Source of the DNA: Gemmatimonadaceae bacterium
GTDB lineage: Bacteria; Latescibacterota; UBA2968; UBA8231
DNA length: 62,113 nt
Reading direction: 5' to 3'
NCBI GenBank assembly: GCA_026706075.1
Contig: JAPOZM010000009.1
Location: 1 to 62,113, forward strand
Below, one piece after another: positions 7,968-16,651 of this stretch. The position numbers were made by a program, and so were the translations under genes. The stretch's first letter is position 1; each line of letters opens with the position of its first letter. The notes under the pieces are model-generated. The model was not told the DNA's origin and searched no databases. It worked only from the letters and a program-made list of their open reading frames with translations.

Positions 7968-9131
7968 CTAACCGTCCCCGGCGGGCGCCGGGTCGATCTG
8001 CCGGTGGAAGAGCTTCTCCCCCTCCCGGATGGTCATGATCACCACGCTCTTGGAGGGGTGGCGGCGGTCGTCGTACCCGGAGATCCGCGTGGCTCCCGCG
8101 TAGTCCTCGGTGGCCGCCAGCTGAGCCCGGATCGCCTCCGGGTCGAGGCGGCCGGCGCGCTCCACGGCCTGCGCCAGCAGCCGCACGGCGTCGTAGCTCA
8201 CGGCGTCGCCGCCGGTGGGCGGGATCCCGTACCGGGAGCGGTAGGCGTCGACGAAGGCGCGGGCGCCCGGCTCGTCCGAATCGGGCGAGAAGTGGGTGCT
8301 GAAGAAGCTGCCCTCCAGCTCGGCCGCCGGGTGGGCCAGCAGGTTCGGGTTGTCCCAGGCGTCGGCTCCCAGGAACCGCACGGGCTCACCCGCCGCGTCG
8401 ACCAACGGCAGGGCCCGCGCCTGCCGCGTCACGAGGGCGATCTCCTCCACGAACCCGGAGACGAAGACAGCTCCGGGCTCCGTCTCGGCCAGGCGGCCCA
8501 GGGCCTCGGTGAAGTCGGTCTCCCCGCGGTCGAAGAACACCTCCGCCGCCACCGTCCCGCCGGAACCGCGGAACCCGGAGACGAAGAACTCGGAGATCCC
8601 CTCCGTGTAGACCTCGCCGCGCATGGTCAGGACCGCGACGCGGTCCAGGCCCAGATCCTCGCGGGCGAAGCGGGCCATGACGCCCCCCTGGAAGAGATCG
8701 GTGAAGGCCGCCATGAAGACGTAGCCGCCGGCCCGGGTCACCTCCGGGTTCGTGGCGGAGGTCGTGATCATCGGCAGGCCGTGGCGCTGGGCCGTCTCGG
8801 CCACGACCACCGCGTGGGAGGACCGGTTGGGCCCGACGAGGGCGATCACCCCGTCGTCGAGGATCATCTCCCCCGCGGCCTGCACGGAGGCCGCGGGCTC
8901 CTCGATCCCCGACCGGGCGACGAGCTCCACGGTCTGGCCGAGCAGGCCCCCGGCCTCGTTGATCTCGTCCACGGCGATGCCGGCGGCATCCACGTAGCTG
9001 GCCCGGTCTCCCGCGGCGAGAAAGCCGATCCTGACGGCGCTCTCCGGTCCGGCCGCGTCGCGGCCCCGGTCACAGCCCGGCAGGGTGGCCGCCGGGAGGA
9101 GGAGAGCGGTGATCCACAGCATGGTCTGCAT
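7968..9131 (-). CDS. LIV-type ABC substrate-binding lipoprotein
   Basis: The product is 387 residues, a periplasmic type I binding protein of the leucine/branched-chain amino acid (LivJ-like, ANF receptor) family. The lipobox is L-P-G-C with Cys20. Mature sequence begins with RIGFLAAGDRASYVDAAG, and family features include AAGEMILDDGVIALVGPNRS and a C-terminal GGDAVSYDAV...RLDPEAIRAQL. ATG 9131 is preceded by AGGAGG at the right distance; ATG 9122 is a weaker choice. No permease or ATPase genes are adjacent, so it is an orphan receptor whose transporter must lie elsewhere, or a sensor partner. It heads the operon with the dehydratase and may bind its substrate (inference). Confidence 0.85.
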   Translation of the reverse strand: MQTMLWITALLLPAATLPGCDRGRDAAGPESAVRIGFLAAGDRASYVDAAGIAVDEINEAGGLLGQTVELVARSGIEEPAASVQAAGEMILDDGVIALVGPNRSSHAVVVAETAQRHGLPMITTSATNPEVTRAGGYVFMAAFTDLFQGGVMARFAREDLGLDRVAVLTMRGEVYTEGISEFFVSGFRGSGGTVAAEVFFDRGETDFTEALGRLAETEPGAVFVSGFVEEIALVTRQARALPLVDAAGEPVRFLGADAWDNPNLLAHPAAELEGSFFSTHFSPDSDEPGARAFVDAYRSRYGIPPTGGDAVSYDAVRLLAQAVERAGRLDPEAIRAQLAATEDYAGATRISGYDDRRHPSKSVVIMTIREGEKLFHRQIDPAPAGDG

Positions 9132-9269
9132 CCGGATCCTCCTGAAGGTGACCGAAAGATACGGCGGGGCCGGGTTCGGTACGCGGCGATCCTTGACCAT
9201 CGCAGGGGCAGCCCCTTTCGTGGTACGAAGGTTGCTCGCCCCGCTCCATCCTTCCCCCTGGAGGCCCTG

Positions 9270-11006
9270 ATGACCCCCGGCCATCGCAAGTTCCTCATCT
9301 TCGCCGCCGCCCTGGTCGTGTCCTGGATCGTGGGCGTCAACGTGCCGGCCACCTGGACCGTGGAGCAGGTGGCCCTGGACGTCCAGACCGACGCCGAAGG
9401 CCGCCTCTACTACATCTTCAAGAAGCAGCCCGCCTACTTCGAGGCCGTTCCTCTCGCGCAGGCCGTGCTCAACCCCGCCCGGGTCGATGGCTCGAGGGAG
9501 GAGCCCGCGGTCAGGGAGGAGTTCGTCTCCGTCGAGACCTTGGTGGGGGGTGAGGCCCGGACCCTCTACTACCAGCACGTGGCCAAGCACCACTGGGGCT
9601 TCTGGTCCCTGCTGCCGGCCGTGGTCGCCGTGCTCCTGTGCTGGCTCACCCGGGAGCCGGTCCCCTCCCTGCTGGGGGGCATCGTCGCCGGTGCCCTGCT
9701 GCTGACCCGCTACGACTTCACGGGTGACGTGCTCATCCCCTCCCTGGCCTCGACCAACGCGGCCGGCGTGCTGCTGCTATACCTGTGGCTCCTGGGCGGC
9801 CTGATGGGCATCTGGTCGCGCACCGGGGCGGCCCAGGCCTTCGCCGAGTTCATGACGGTGCGCTTCGTCCGAGGCCCCCGCAGCGCCAAGCTCGTGTCAT
9901 GGATGCTCGGGGTCGTCTTCTTCCAGGGCGGAACGGTGAGCACCGTCCTCGTGGGAACCACGGTCAAGCCGATCGCCGACAAGGAGAAGGTCAGCCACGA
10001 GGAGCTGGCCTACATCGTCGACTCCACCGCCTCTCCCATCGCCTCCCAGCTCGCCTTCAACGCCTGGCCCGGGTACATCCAGGCCTTCATCTTCGTCTCC
10101 GGCGTCAGCTTCCTGGCCACCGAGGCCGACCGGCTCAGCTTCTTCTTCGGCAGCGTTCCCTTCTGCTTCTACGCCATCTTCGCGGTCCTGGGGACGTTCC
10201 TCCTCAGCATCGAGAAGCCCTACTTCCTCGGCGGGCGGCTGAGGGCCGCCATGGAACGCTCCCGGGCGACGGGGCAGCTCGACGCCGAGGGGGCCGCCCC
10301 CCTGAGCGCCAAGGAGCTGCAGGGGAGCAACGTTCCGGAGGGCTACAAGCCGCACATCCTGGAGTTCTTCCTGCCCCTGGGCTCGCTCATCGCCATCGCC
10401 GTGGGCACCTTCCTCGCCAGCGGCTCGCCGAACGTGCAGTGGGCCTTCGGCTTCGCCCTGCTGCTGGCCGCGGGCATGGCCCTGGCCAAGGGCATGTCCC
10501 TGAAGGACGTGGTCTCCGGCTTCCACGACGGCCTCAAGGGCGTGGTGCTCGGATCGGTCATTCTGCTCCTCGCCATCACCATCGGCGGCATCAGCAAGGA
10601 GACGGGGGGCGGCGTCTTCCTCGTCGAGCAGCTCGGACAGGCGATCCCCTACTTCCTCCTGCCCGTCCTGCTGCAGGTCATCACCATCGTCATCGCCTTC
10701 TCCACGGGCACGAGCTGGGGCACCTACGCCGTCGCCTTCCCCCTGGCCATGCCCCTGGCCTGGGCCGTGGCCGGCGCCCACGGCCTGGCCCACCCCGAGC
10801 TGTTCATGACCCTCTGCTTCGCCGCGGTCATGGACGGCAGCGTCTACGGCGACCAGTGCTCGCCGATCTCCGACACCACCGTGCTCAGCTCGATGTGCAC
10901 GGGCTGCGACCTGATGGACCACGTCAAGACGCAGATCCCCCAGGCTTCGATGGCCGCCGTCCTCGCGGCCGTCTGCTGGACCGTGGTCGCCTTCTTCACC
11001 GCCTGA
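9270..11006 (+). CDS. NhaC-family Na+/H+ antiporter-like transporter
   Basis: A 578-residue multi-pass membrane protein. The family hallmark GSVYGDQCSPISDTTVLSS near residues 530-548, followed by HVKTQIP, matches NhaC-type sodium/proton or organic-acid antiporters. After a first membrane helix (8-27) comes a soluble insertion of about 85 residues (30-115), which is not usual for NhaC and may face the periplasm. SD CTGGAGG precedes ATG 9270. It diverges from the binding-protein operon across 138 bases. The cupin gene follows at 23 bases, so the two are likely co-transcribed. It may export a carboxylate made by the surrounding catabolic genes (inference). Confidence 0.85.
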   Translation: MTPGHRKFLIFAAALVVSWIVGVNVPATWTVEQVALDVQTDAEGRLYYIFKKQPAYFEAVPLAQAVLNPARVDGSREEPAVREEFVSVETLVGGEARTLYYQHVAKHHWGFWSLLPAVVAVLLCWLTREPVPSLLGGIVAGALLLTRYDFTGDVLIPSLASTNAAGVLLLYLWLLGGLMGIWSRTGAAQAFAEFMTVRFVRGPRSAKLVSWMLGVVFFQGGTVSTVLVGTTVKPIADKEKVSHEELAYIVDSTASPIASQLAFNAWPGYIQAFIFVSGVSFLATEADRLSFFFGSVPFCFYAIFAVLGTFLLSIEKPYFLGGRLRAAMERSRATGQLDAEGAAPLSAKELQGSNVPEGYKPHILEFFLPLGSLIAIAVGTFLASGSPNVQWAFGFALLLAAGMALAKGMSLKDVVSGFHDGLKGVVLGSVILLLAITIGGISKETGGGVFLVEQLGQAIPYFLLPVLLQVITIVIAFSTGTSWGTYAVAFPLAMPLAWAVAGAHGLAHPELFMTLCFAAVMDGSVYGDQCSPISDTTVLSSMCTGCDLMDHVKTQIPQASMAAVLAAVCWTVVAFFTA

Positions 11007-11029
11007 CCGCGGAGGAGCATCGGCCGTCC

Positions 11030-11464
11030 ATGAGCCGGGCCCTGGATCTCGAGCGCCCGGCGCGGGACTGTGACGTCCTGGCGCCGGACGGCTCGGAGAT
11101 CCGGCTGTTGGCCCGCGGCCGCCGCGGCAGCATGGTCCACTGCACCCTGAACCCCGGGCAGGTCTCGCTGCCCGTGGCCCACCGCTCCGTCGAGGAGCTG
11201 TGGTACGTCCTGGAGGGCGCCGGCCAGGTCTGGCGCCGCCTCGGCGGGGAGGAGCGGATCGTCGACCTCTCCCCGGGGACCAGCCTGTCGATCCCCGCGG
11301 GCGCCCACTTCCAGTTCCGGACCGTGGGCGAGCGGCCGCTGCGGATCGCCATCGTCACCATGCCGCCCTGGCCGGGGGCGGAGGAGGCCTACCCGGTGGA
11401 GGGATGCTGGCCGGCGGGTTCCTCCGGTCCGGCTGGCGCGGGTTCGTCGAGCCCTGGCGGGTAG
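11030..11464 (+). CDS. Cupin-domain protein
   Basis: A 144-residue single-domain cupin. Motif 1 (HRSVEELWYVLEGAGQVW) and motif 2 (PGTSLSIPAGAHFQFRT) form the small beta-barrel. Metal ligands are recognisable as His (HRS), Glu (EEL) and His (GAH). Such proteins are isomerases, dioxygenases or ligand-binding domains. The tail of about 25 residues after the barrel is low in complexity (Gly/Ser/Pro) and probably disordered. It follows the antiporter closely. Function in the pathway is unknown. Confidence 0.85.
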   Translation: MSRALDLERPARDCDVLAPDGSEIRLLARGRRGSMVHCTLNPGQVSLPVAHRSVEELWYVLEGAGQVWRRLGGEERIVDLSPGTSLSIPAGAHFQFRTVGERPLRIAIVTMPPWPGAEEAYPVEGCWPAGSSGPAGAGSSSPGG

Positions 11465-11486
11465 GTCACCCCCGGGCGCGGCCGGG

Positions 11487-11533
11487 CCTCCCGCGACATA
11501 GTAGATGAGGTAGATCTCCTGGCGCGTCAGCAT
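11487..11533 (-). pseudogene. Relic of an OPT-like membrane protein gene
   Basis: The minus strand reads MLTRQEIYLIYYVAGG in a short gap between two plus-strand genes. The 58,595 membrane protein contains LTRQEIYLLVYVAGA, and a 20-base stretch (11508-11527 against 58868-58887) is identical. The match is too good for chance and there is no room for a gene here, so this is a small leftover of a paralogous copy. Nothing similar was seen immediately on either side. Confidence 0.6.
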
Positions 11534-11580
11534 GGCGCGAAGGCCCGGGAGGTCACGGCCCGGGGATCTCGGAGTCTCCA

Positions 11581-12348
11581 ATGGAACAGGCGGTCGAGCA
11601 GTACGAGCGGGACGGCTACTGCATCGCGGACGAGCAGGTTGCGCCGGACGATGTGCTGGCAAAGGCGCTGCGGGGGATGGCGGCGGTGCGCGACGGCTCC
11701 TTCGACACGGGGCTGCCGCCGACCGCCCATCCCGGGTATGATCCGGCGGTGTTGTGCAAGATCGACAATCCCCACCGGTCGGATACGGGGCTGCATGGCC
11801 TGGTGACCTGCCCGCAGGTGGGACGCCAGGTCGCGGCGATGACGGGCTCGCGGCGGGTGCAGGTGTGGGCGAGCCAGCTGCTGATCAAGCCGCCGGGGTC
11901 GGAGGCCGCGGGGCACGTCGGCTGGCACCAGGACCGGCAGTACTGGCGCATGTGGCAGACGGACGAGGGGCTGTTCACGGCGTGGATCGCCCTGAGCGAG
12001 GTGGGGCCGGCGTCGGGACCGATGCTCTTCGTCCGCGGGTCCCACCGCTGGGGTTTCCTGGACCGGGGGAACTTCTTCGCCAAGGACCAGCACAAGCTGC
12101 GCGAGGAGATCGCCGTGCCCGCGGGCGAGAGCTGGGAAGAGGTGCCGGCGTTGCTGCCCCTGGGCGGGCTCAGCGTCCACCACTGTCTGACCTACCACGG
12201 CTCCAACGCCAATCTCTCGGACTCGGCGCGCTGGAGCCTGGCCGTGCACCTGCGGGACGAGCGGGCCTTGCCGGTGCCCGGCGATCAAGGCTACTACACC
12301 GCCCATCTGGACGACCCCCGGATCTGCCCGGTGATGTACGAAGCCTGA
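11581..12348 (+). CDS. Phytanoyl-CoA dioxygenase family protein (PhyH 2)
   Basis: A 255-residue Fe(II)/2-oxoglutarate dioxygenase with the triad H116-Q-D118 (GWHQDRQYW) and H206 (YHGSNANLS), plus an Arg near 217 for 2-oxoglutarate. The core contains MLFVRGSHRWG. It starts with a typical YERDGYCIADEQV N-terminal helix. It stands alone on the plus strand and is convergent with the next PhyH gene, so the two are not co-transcribed. Substrate unknown; several PhyH proteins of this sort act on hydroxylated or chlorinated small molecules, but this is only a family trend. Confidence 0.88.
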   Translation: MEQAVEQYERDGYCIADEQVAPDDVLAKALRGMAAVRDGSFDTGLPPTAHPGYDPAVLCKIDNPHRSDTGLHGLVTCPQVGRQVAAMTGSRRVQVWASQLLIKPPGSEAAGHVGWHQDRQYWRMWQTDEGLFTAWIALSEVGPASGPMLFVRGSHRWGFLDRGNFFAKDQHKLREEIAVPAGESWEEVPALLPLGGLSVHHCLTYHGSNANLSDSARWSLAVHLRDERALPVPGDQGYYTAHLDDPRICPVMYEA

Positions 12349-12354
12349 GAGGCA

Positions 12355-12369
12355 ATCGGGGCGCCCGAT
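12355..12369. terminator. Small hairpin between convergent genes
   Basis: A perfect six-base stem (ATCGGG/CCCGAT) with a three-base loop lies six bases after the PhyH 2 stop and 29 bases before the PhyH 3 stop. It has no T-run. It may help end transcription in both directions, but it is short. Confidence 0.3.
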
Positions 12370-12398
12370 CCCACGCCGGGGCCCCGCGACCTGGAAGC

Positions 12399-13223
12399 CT
12401 AGCCCGTCCCGAGAAGCAGGTAGTCGATCGGCTCGTCCGTGAAGACGGCGTTGTGGTCCAGGGCGCAGTCCGGGAAGGCGGACTCGCAGCCCCGGGCGAA
12501 GGTCACGGTGCGGCTGCGGTGGAACCAGCGGATGTTGTGGATCATGGCGATCATGTGGCGCGGGCGGTCGGACCGGTTGGGCACGCCCCGGTGCCAGAGC
12601 CGCATGTCCCGGATCAGGACGCTGCCCTTGCGGGCGTTGCCGCGGACCGGGGGCACCACGGCCCGGCGGGCGGCTTCCGTCTCGGCGTCGGGGACGGACC
12701 CCACGTCCGTGATCAGATGCGTGCCGGGCCACAGCTCGACACTGCCGTTCTCCTCGCTCGTATCGTGGGGCGATACGTTGACCACCACCTGCGCCGCCGG
12801 GTGAGCCTGCTCGAGCCCGGGCCAGAGGTGATCGGAATCGCGGTGCAGCGGCTGGGTGCCGCTGCCGGGACAGTTGCTGTTGCCGCTGTAGAAGTTGTTG
12901 AAGAAACCGTCGCCGAGCAGGGCGTGGCTCACCTGCATCACGAAGGGGTTGGCCACGATGTCGCGGTGGACGAAGGGCGCGAAGGGCGGGGCCCCCTGCT
13001 GCAGATGACCGGGAAGACCCCCGGCGCCGCCCCACCGTTCGGCGGCGATGAGCCGCTGGGAGTCCTGGTCCATCCGTTCCCGCAGCGGGTCGAGATGGTC
13101 GGGGGCGATGATCTCCTCGAGGACCACGAACCCGTCGTCCCGGATCGCGGCCACCGCCCGGTCGAGGTGCGCCGCCGACAGGGCTTCCGCCGAGCGTTCC
13201 CGGGCGCTCGGTGCTATCTCCAT
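12399..13223 (-). CDS. Phytanoyl-CoA dioxygenase family protein (PhyH 3)
   Basis: A 274-residue Fe(II)/2-oxoglutarate dioxygenase. Triad residues are H127-R-D129 (LHRDSDHLW) and H211 (LWHRGVPNRS), with Arg220/222 placed for 2-oxoglutarate. H-R-D replaces the H-Q-D of the other three copies. The core has VELWPGTHLI. The start ATG 13223 gives MEIAPSARER; the frame remains open upstream through the Gfo/Idh gene in another reading frame, which is a shadow. It follows the Gfo/Idh/MocA gene by 17 bases in the same direction, so the two make a probable operon: a dehydrogenase and a dioxygenase acting on one substrate (inference). Confidence 0.88.
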   Translation of the reverse strand: MEIAPSARERSAEALSAAHLDRAVAAIRDDGFVVLEEIIAPDHLDPLRERMDQDSQRLIAAERWGGAGGLPGHLQQGAPPFAPFVHRDIVANPFVMQVSHALLGDGFFNNFYSGNSNCPGSGTQPLHRDSDHLWPGLEQAHPAAQVVVNVSPHDTSEENGSVELWPGTHLITDVGSVPDAETEAARRAVVPPVRGNARKGSVLIRDMRLWHRGVPNRSDRPRHMIAMIHNIRWFHRSRTVTFARGCESAFPDCALDHNAVFTDEPIDYLLLGTG

Positions 13224-13240
13224 GAGTGCCTGATTCCTCT

Positions 13241-14233
13241 TCAGTGCAGCGGGTAGCTTACGGTCCGCCCCTCGCGATGGGCGCGGTAGGCGCCTTCCAT
13301 CAGCTCGGTGAGCTGAAGGCCCTCGGCGAGGCCGTAGTCGATGGGGCCCTCCCGGGTGATGGCGTTGATCCACTGCGTTACCGGATGCAGCAGCGGTTGG
13401 GGCAAGCTCTCCGGCTCCACCCAGTCGTCGCTTCCGGACCACTTCGGGGCCTGAAGGCGCGTCTTCCCATCCGGCCCGCCGGTGACGTAGGTGCCCTCGG
13501 TGCCGTTGATCTCCAGGTAGAACACCCCTCCATGCTGCACGAAGCTGGTCTCGTTGATGGCGATCGCCTGATTCTCGAAGGTGATCACCGACAGGGTATT
13601 GTCCTCCACCGCACGCCCCGTGATGTGGTTGAAGGCGGAGGCGATCTGCCGAGGTTCGCCCAGCAGCCAGCGCGCGATGTACATGCCGTGGGCCCCCAGG
13701 TCGATCATCGCTCCGCCGCCGCAGGCGACGGGATCGTAGAAGTGGGGCGGCAGCCAGCCGGCGACGGAGCCGCCGTGGGCGACCCGGATGCGGACCAGGG
13801 TGATCTGTCCCAGGTGCCCGCCCGCGACCAGCTGTCCGGCCAGCTGGACCTCGGGCAACCCGCGCCGGGGGAAGGAGATGCAGAACCTGACGCCGGCCCG
13901 GGTCACCGCGTCGGCGATCGCCCGGCACTCCCGGACCGTGGCGGCCATGACTTTCTCGGTGAAGATGTGCTTGCCGGCCTGCGCGGCCTTGATCATCACC
14001 TCGGGGTGCATGTTGGTCGGCGCATCGACGGCCACCGCGTCGATGTCGTCCCGCGCCAGCAGGCGATCCAGGTCGGCTTCGAAATCGACCCCGAGGTCGC
14101 CGGCCCAACCCTGGCCGCGGTCGGGCTCTTCGTCCCAGACGGCGACGACCTGCGCCTGCTCTTCGTCATTGACGCGCGTGGCATACTCGTCGGCATGCAC
14201 GTGCCAGCGGCTCAACATGGCTACCCTGACCAT
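13241..14233 (-). CDS. Gfo/Idh/MocA-family oxidoreductase, atypical
   Basis: A 330-residue NAD(P)-dependent oxidoreductase of the glucose-fructose oxidoreductase family. An N-terminal Rossmann fold is followed by an alpha/beta domain (about 120-330) with the family's GGGAMIDLGAHGMYIARWLL segment. Two catalytic-site features differ from the norm: the dinucleotide loop reads MLSRWHVHADEY instead of G-x-G-x-x-G, and the E-K-P motif is E-K-V (K94). ATG 14233 follows GAGGGAGGGGG at short distance; an upstream start at 14272 is unlikely. It diverges from the amidohydrolase across 93 bases. Family members oxidise or reduce sugars and inositols. Confidence 0.85.
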   Translation of the reverse strand: MVRVAMLSRWHVHADEYATRVNDEEQAQVVAVWDEEPDRGQGWAGDLGVDFEADLDRLLARDDIDAVAVDAPTNMHPEVMIKAAQAGKHIFTEKVMAATVRECRAIADAVTRAGVRFCISFPRRGLPEVQLAGQLVAGGHLGQITLVRIRVAHGGSVAGWLPPHFYDPVACGGGAMIDLGAHGMYIARWLLGEPRQIASAFNHITGRAVEDNTLSVITFENQAIAINETSFVQHGGVFYLEINGTEGTYVTGGPDGKTRLQAPKWSGSDDWVEPESLPQPLLHPVTQWINAITREGPIDYGLAEGLQLTELMEGAYRAHREGRTVSYPLH

Positions 14234-14326
14234 TCCCCCTCCCTCGTGTCGATGGCGAATCCGGCCGTGCATTATACTCTCGCGCCCGAAGCCGGACCAT
14301 GATCACCCACCGATGGAAAGGACAGC

Positions 14327-15640
14327 ATGACCCCCACCGACCTTGCGCAACACATCGTAGAGACGCCCCTGTGCGATACCCACGAGCATCTGCGCAGGGA
14401 ACCCGACTGGGTCGACGACGGACCGGACATTCTCCGCGATCTGTTCGAGAACTACGCGCCGGCCGATCTGCGCAGCGCCGGGGCCCCGGAGGAGGCGATG
14501 GCCCGGCTGATGGACGCGTCGGACCCGGACATCGAAGGCCGCTTCGAGGGCATCCGGCCGGCCTGGGAAGCGGCGCAGTTCACGGGATACGGCGAGGCCG
14601 TGCGCCTCATCGCGAGCGAGATCTACGGCCTGCCGGAGCTGACGGGGGCGGGTCTGGCCGGCGCCCAGCAGACCCTGAACGGGCTGCGCCAGCCGGGCCA
14701 GCGCCTTCACCTGCTGCGAGACCGCGCCAACCTCGACCACGTGCAGGTGGACGACTTCCGCTGGCTCTGCGAGCCCGACGCCTCCGGGCCGGAGTTCTTC
14801 CTGTACGACCTCTCGTGGGCGAACTTCTGCTCGGGGACGATCGACTTCGGGGCCGTGGCGGCCGAGACGGGGGTGACGGTGACGGACCTGGCGTCGCTGC
14901 GGCGGGGAATGGAGGGCCTCTTCGACAAGCACGGGCCCTGCGCCATCGCGGTGAAGGCCCAGCACGCCTACAACCGGACCCTGCTTTGGGAGGAACGCAG
15001 CGACGCCGACGCCGCCCGCGCCCTGGAAGCGGCGCTGAAGCCGGACCCGGAGAAGGGGCTGGATGAGGCCACCCGTCTCTGTCTGGGCGACTGGTGCTGG
15101 GCCCGGGGCGTGGAGCTGGCCGTCGAGCACGACCTGCCCTTCAAGCTGCACACCGGCTACTACGCGGGCAACGACCGGATGCCGGTGGACCGGATCCCGG
15201 CCGGCAACCTGTGCCGCCTGCTGGCGCAGTACCCGGACGCCCGCTTCGTGCTGATGCACATCTCCTACCCGTACTGCGACGAGCTGGTGGCCCTGGCCAA
15301 GCACTACCGCAACGTCTGGGTCGACCTGTGCTGGGCCTGGGCGATCGATCCCTTCAGCTCCTGCGACTTCGTGCGCCGCTTCCTGCACGCGGCGCCGGTG
15401 AACAAGCTCTTCGGCTTCGGCGGCGACACCGGCTGGCCGACGAGCTCGGCGGCGTACGCGATCCAGGCGCGGCGGTGGCTGACGCGGGCCCTGGAGGCGG
15501 AGGTCCGGGACGGCCTGTTGACGGAAGCCCAGGCGATGGGGGTGGCGACCCGCGTGATGCAGGAGAACCAGCGGGCCTGCTTCGACCTGGAGGGCACCCG
15601 GTCGGCGATCCACGAGGCGATGGCAGGGAGCTCAGCATGA
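14327..15640 (+). CDS. Amidohydrolase-superfamily protein, uronate-isomerase-like
   Basis: The product is 437 residues with the amidohydrolase metal centre: H19-E-H21 (CDTHEHL), H275 (FKLHTGYY), H311 (LMHISY) and D367 (FGGDTGW). The overall arrangement, including the long helical insert and the FGFGGDTGWP strand, resembles uronate isomerases and their relatives rather than classic deaminases. A hydrolytic or isomerising role on a sugar acid fits the neighbouring dehydratase, RraA and dehydrogenase genes (inference). SD GAAAGGA precedes ATG 14327. The stop overlaps the start of a 42-codon ORF (ATGA). Confidence 0.82.
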   Translation: MTPTDLAQHIVETPLCDTHEHLRREPDWVDDGPDILRDLFENYAPADLRSAGAPEEAMARLMDASDPDIEGRFEGIRPAWEAAQFTGYGEAVRLIASEIYGLPELTGAGLAGAQQTLNGLRQPGQRLHLLRDRANLDHVQVDDFRWLCEPDASGPEFFLYDLSWANFCSGTIDFGAVAAETGVTVTDLASLRRGMEGLFDKHGPCAIAVKAQHAYNRTLLWEERSDADAARALEAALKPDPEKGLDEATRLCLGDWCWARGVELAVEHDLPFKLHTGYYAGNDRMPVDRIPAGNLCRLLAQYPDARFVLMHISYPYCDELVALAKHYRNVWVDLCWAWAIDPFSSCDFVRRFLHAAPVNKLFGFGGDTGWPTSSAAYAIQARRWLTRALEAEVRDGLLTEAQAMGVATRVMQENQRACFDLEGTRSAIHEAMAGSSA

Positions 15641-15765
15641 AGATCGTCGACGGGCACATCCCCCTGCCGCGGGCGCCCGGTCTCGGCGTCACCCTCGACG
15701 AGGAGACGGCGCGCCGGGCGGCGCGGGAGGACCTGTGGTTCTTCGACGGGGAGGGCGGCGGGTAG
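15637..15765 (+). pseudogene. C-terminal remnant of an enolase-superfamily enzyme
   Basis: A 42-residue ORF starts in ATGA overlap with the amidohydrolase stop. Its sequence DGHIPLPRAPGLGVTLDEE is the terminal tail motif of mandelate racemase/muconate lactonising enzymes; the same region of the 6,859 gene reads TDGEVKMTERPGLGLDFDE. About 320 residues of the enzyme are missing. I infer that a deletion joined the end of a dehydratase gene to the amidohydrolase operon, leaving a tail that may still be translated by coupling. A genuine small protein is possible but less likely. Confidence 0.6.
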
Positions 15766-15766
15766 G

Positions 15767-16651
15767 CTACCAAGTCCTCTGCTTCAGCAGGTCCTGTATG
15801 GCCTCCCGCGGGACCGGCAGCTCGTCCATGTGGTCCTCCAGCCACTCGGAGAAGTCCGCCTCCATGGCGTCGGTCCATCGGTCGTCGACCTGCCCGGGCG
15901 TGTACTTCCCTTCCCGCAGCCGCTGCTGGCCGAACATGTCCCTGAGACGGACCAGCTCGGAGGTCTGCACCAGGTATTCGGCGAGGTGGGGCGGGATGAA
16001 GACGACCCCCTCGCGCTTGCCGAGCACCACGTCCCCCGGCATGACCGTGGCCTGTCCGATGCGGATGATGGTGTTGACGCCGGTGAGCATGATCGTCGGC
16101 GAGGCATAGGAGGGATGCCAGCCCCGGACGAAGCAGGGGAAGTCGGGCATCTCCTCGATCCCTTCCAGGTCGCGCACCGAGCCGTCGAAGACCACGCCGT
16201 TACCCGAGTTGGCGAAGATCGCCGTCGCCAGGTTGTCGCCGATGATGGGGCCCTGGTCGACCTTGCCGAACATGTCGGCCACGTAGACGTCACCCGGCAC
16301 CAGCATGTCGATGGGCCAGGAGATCTGGTCGCCGATGCAGCCGTGGTCGGCCCCCCTGGCGTCCATGACCGCGCGCACGGCGGGTCTCCGGGGCATGTAC
16401 ATCGCCGTGAGGGCCCGGCCCACCAGCGTCTGGCCGGGATGCGTCTGCTGCCATCCCCCCTCGTACTGGTGCCCGTACCCGGCGCCGCCCGTCACGCCCC
16501 AGGCCTGGGTGATGGTCACGCCCTTCATCCGCTCGAGGATCGCGTCCGGCACCCTCGGACGGCCATCGGCAAAGCGCTCGCCCTGCCAGTCGGGGGTGTA
16601 CTCGATGAGCTCTTCGGGGGTCAGGTTGAGGGGGCAGAATCGATCGGGCAT
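15767..16651 (-). CDS. RraA-like aldolase/decarboxylase family protein
   Basis: A 294-residue member of the RraA/HMG-aldolase family (4-hydroxy-4-methyl-2-oxoglutarate aldolase and oxaloacetate decarboxylase relatives). The signature D156-G-S-V-R160-D161 binds the substrate carboxylate and Mg2+, and GDNLATAIFANSG precedes it. It is longer than the usual 160-220 residues because of an N-terminal extension of about 60 residues and a C-terminal helical tail. Its ATG directly abuts the stop of the LDH2-type gene with no spacing, so the two are one operon. A likely role is the final cleavage of a 2-oxo acid to pyruvate (inference). Confidence 0.85.
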   Translation of the reverse strand: MPDRFCPLNLTPEELIEYTPDWQGERFADGRPRVPDAILERMKGVTITQAWGVTGGAGYGHQYEGGWQQTHPGQTLVGRALTAMYMPRRPAVRAVMDARGADHGCIGDQISWPIDMLVPGDVYVADMFGKVDQGPIIGDNLATAIFANSGNGVVFDGSVRDLEGIEEMPDFPCFVRGWHPSYASPTIMLTGVNTIIRIGQATVMPGDVVLGKREGVVFIPPHLAEYLVQTSELVRLRDMFGQQRLREGKYTPGQVDDRWTDAMEADFSEWLEDHMDELPVPREAIQDLLKQRTW

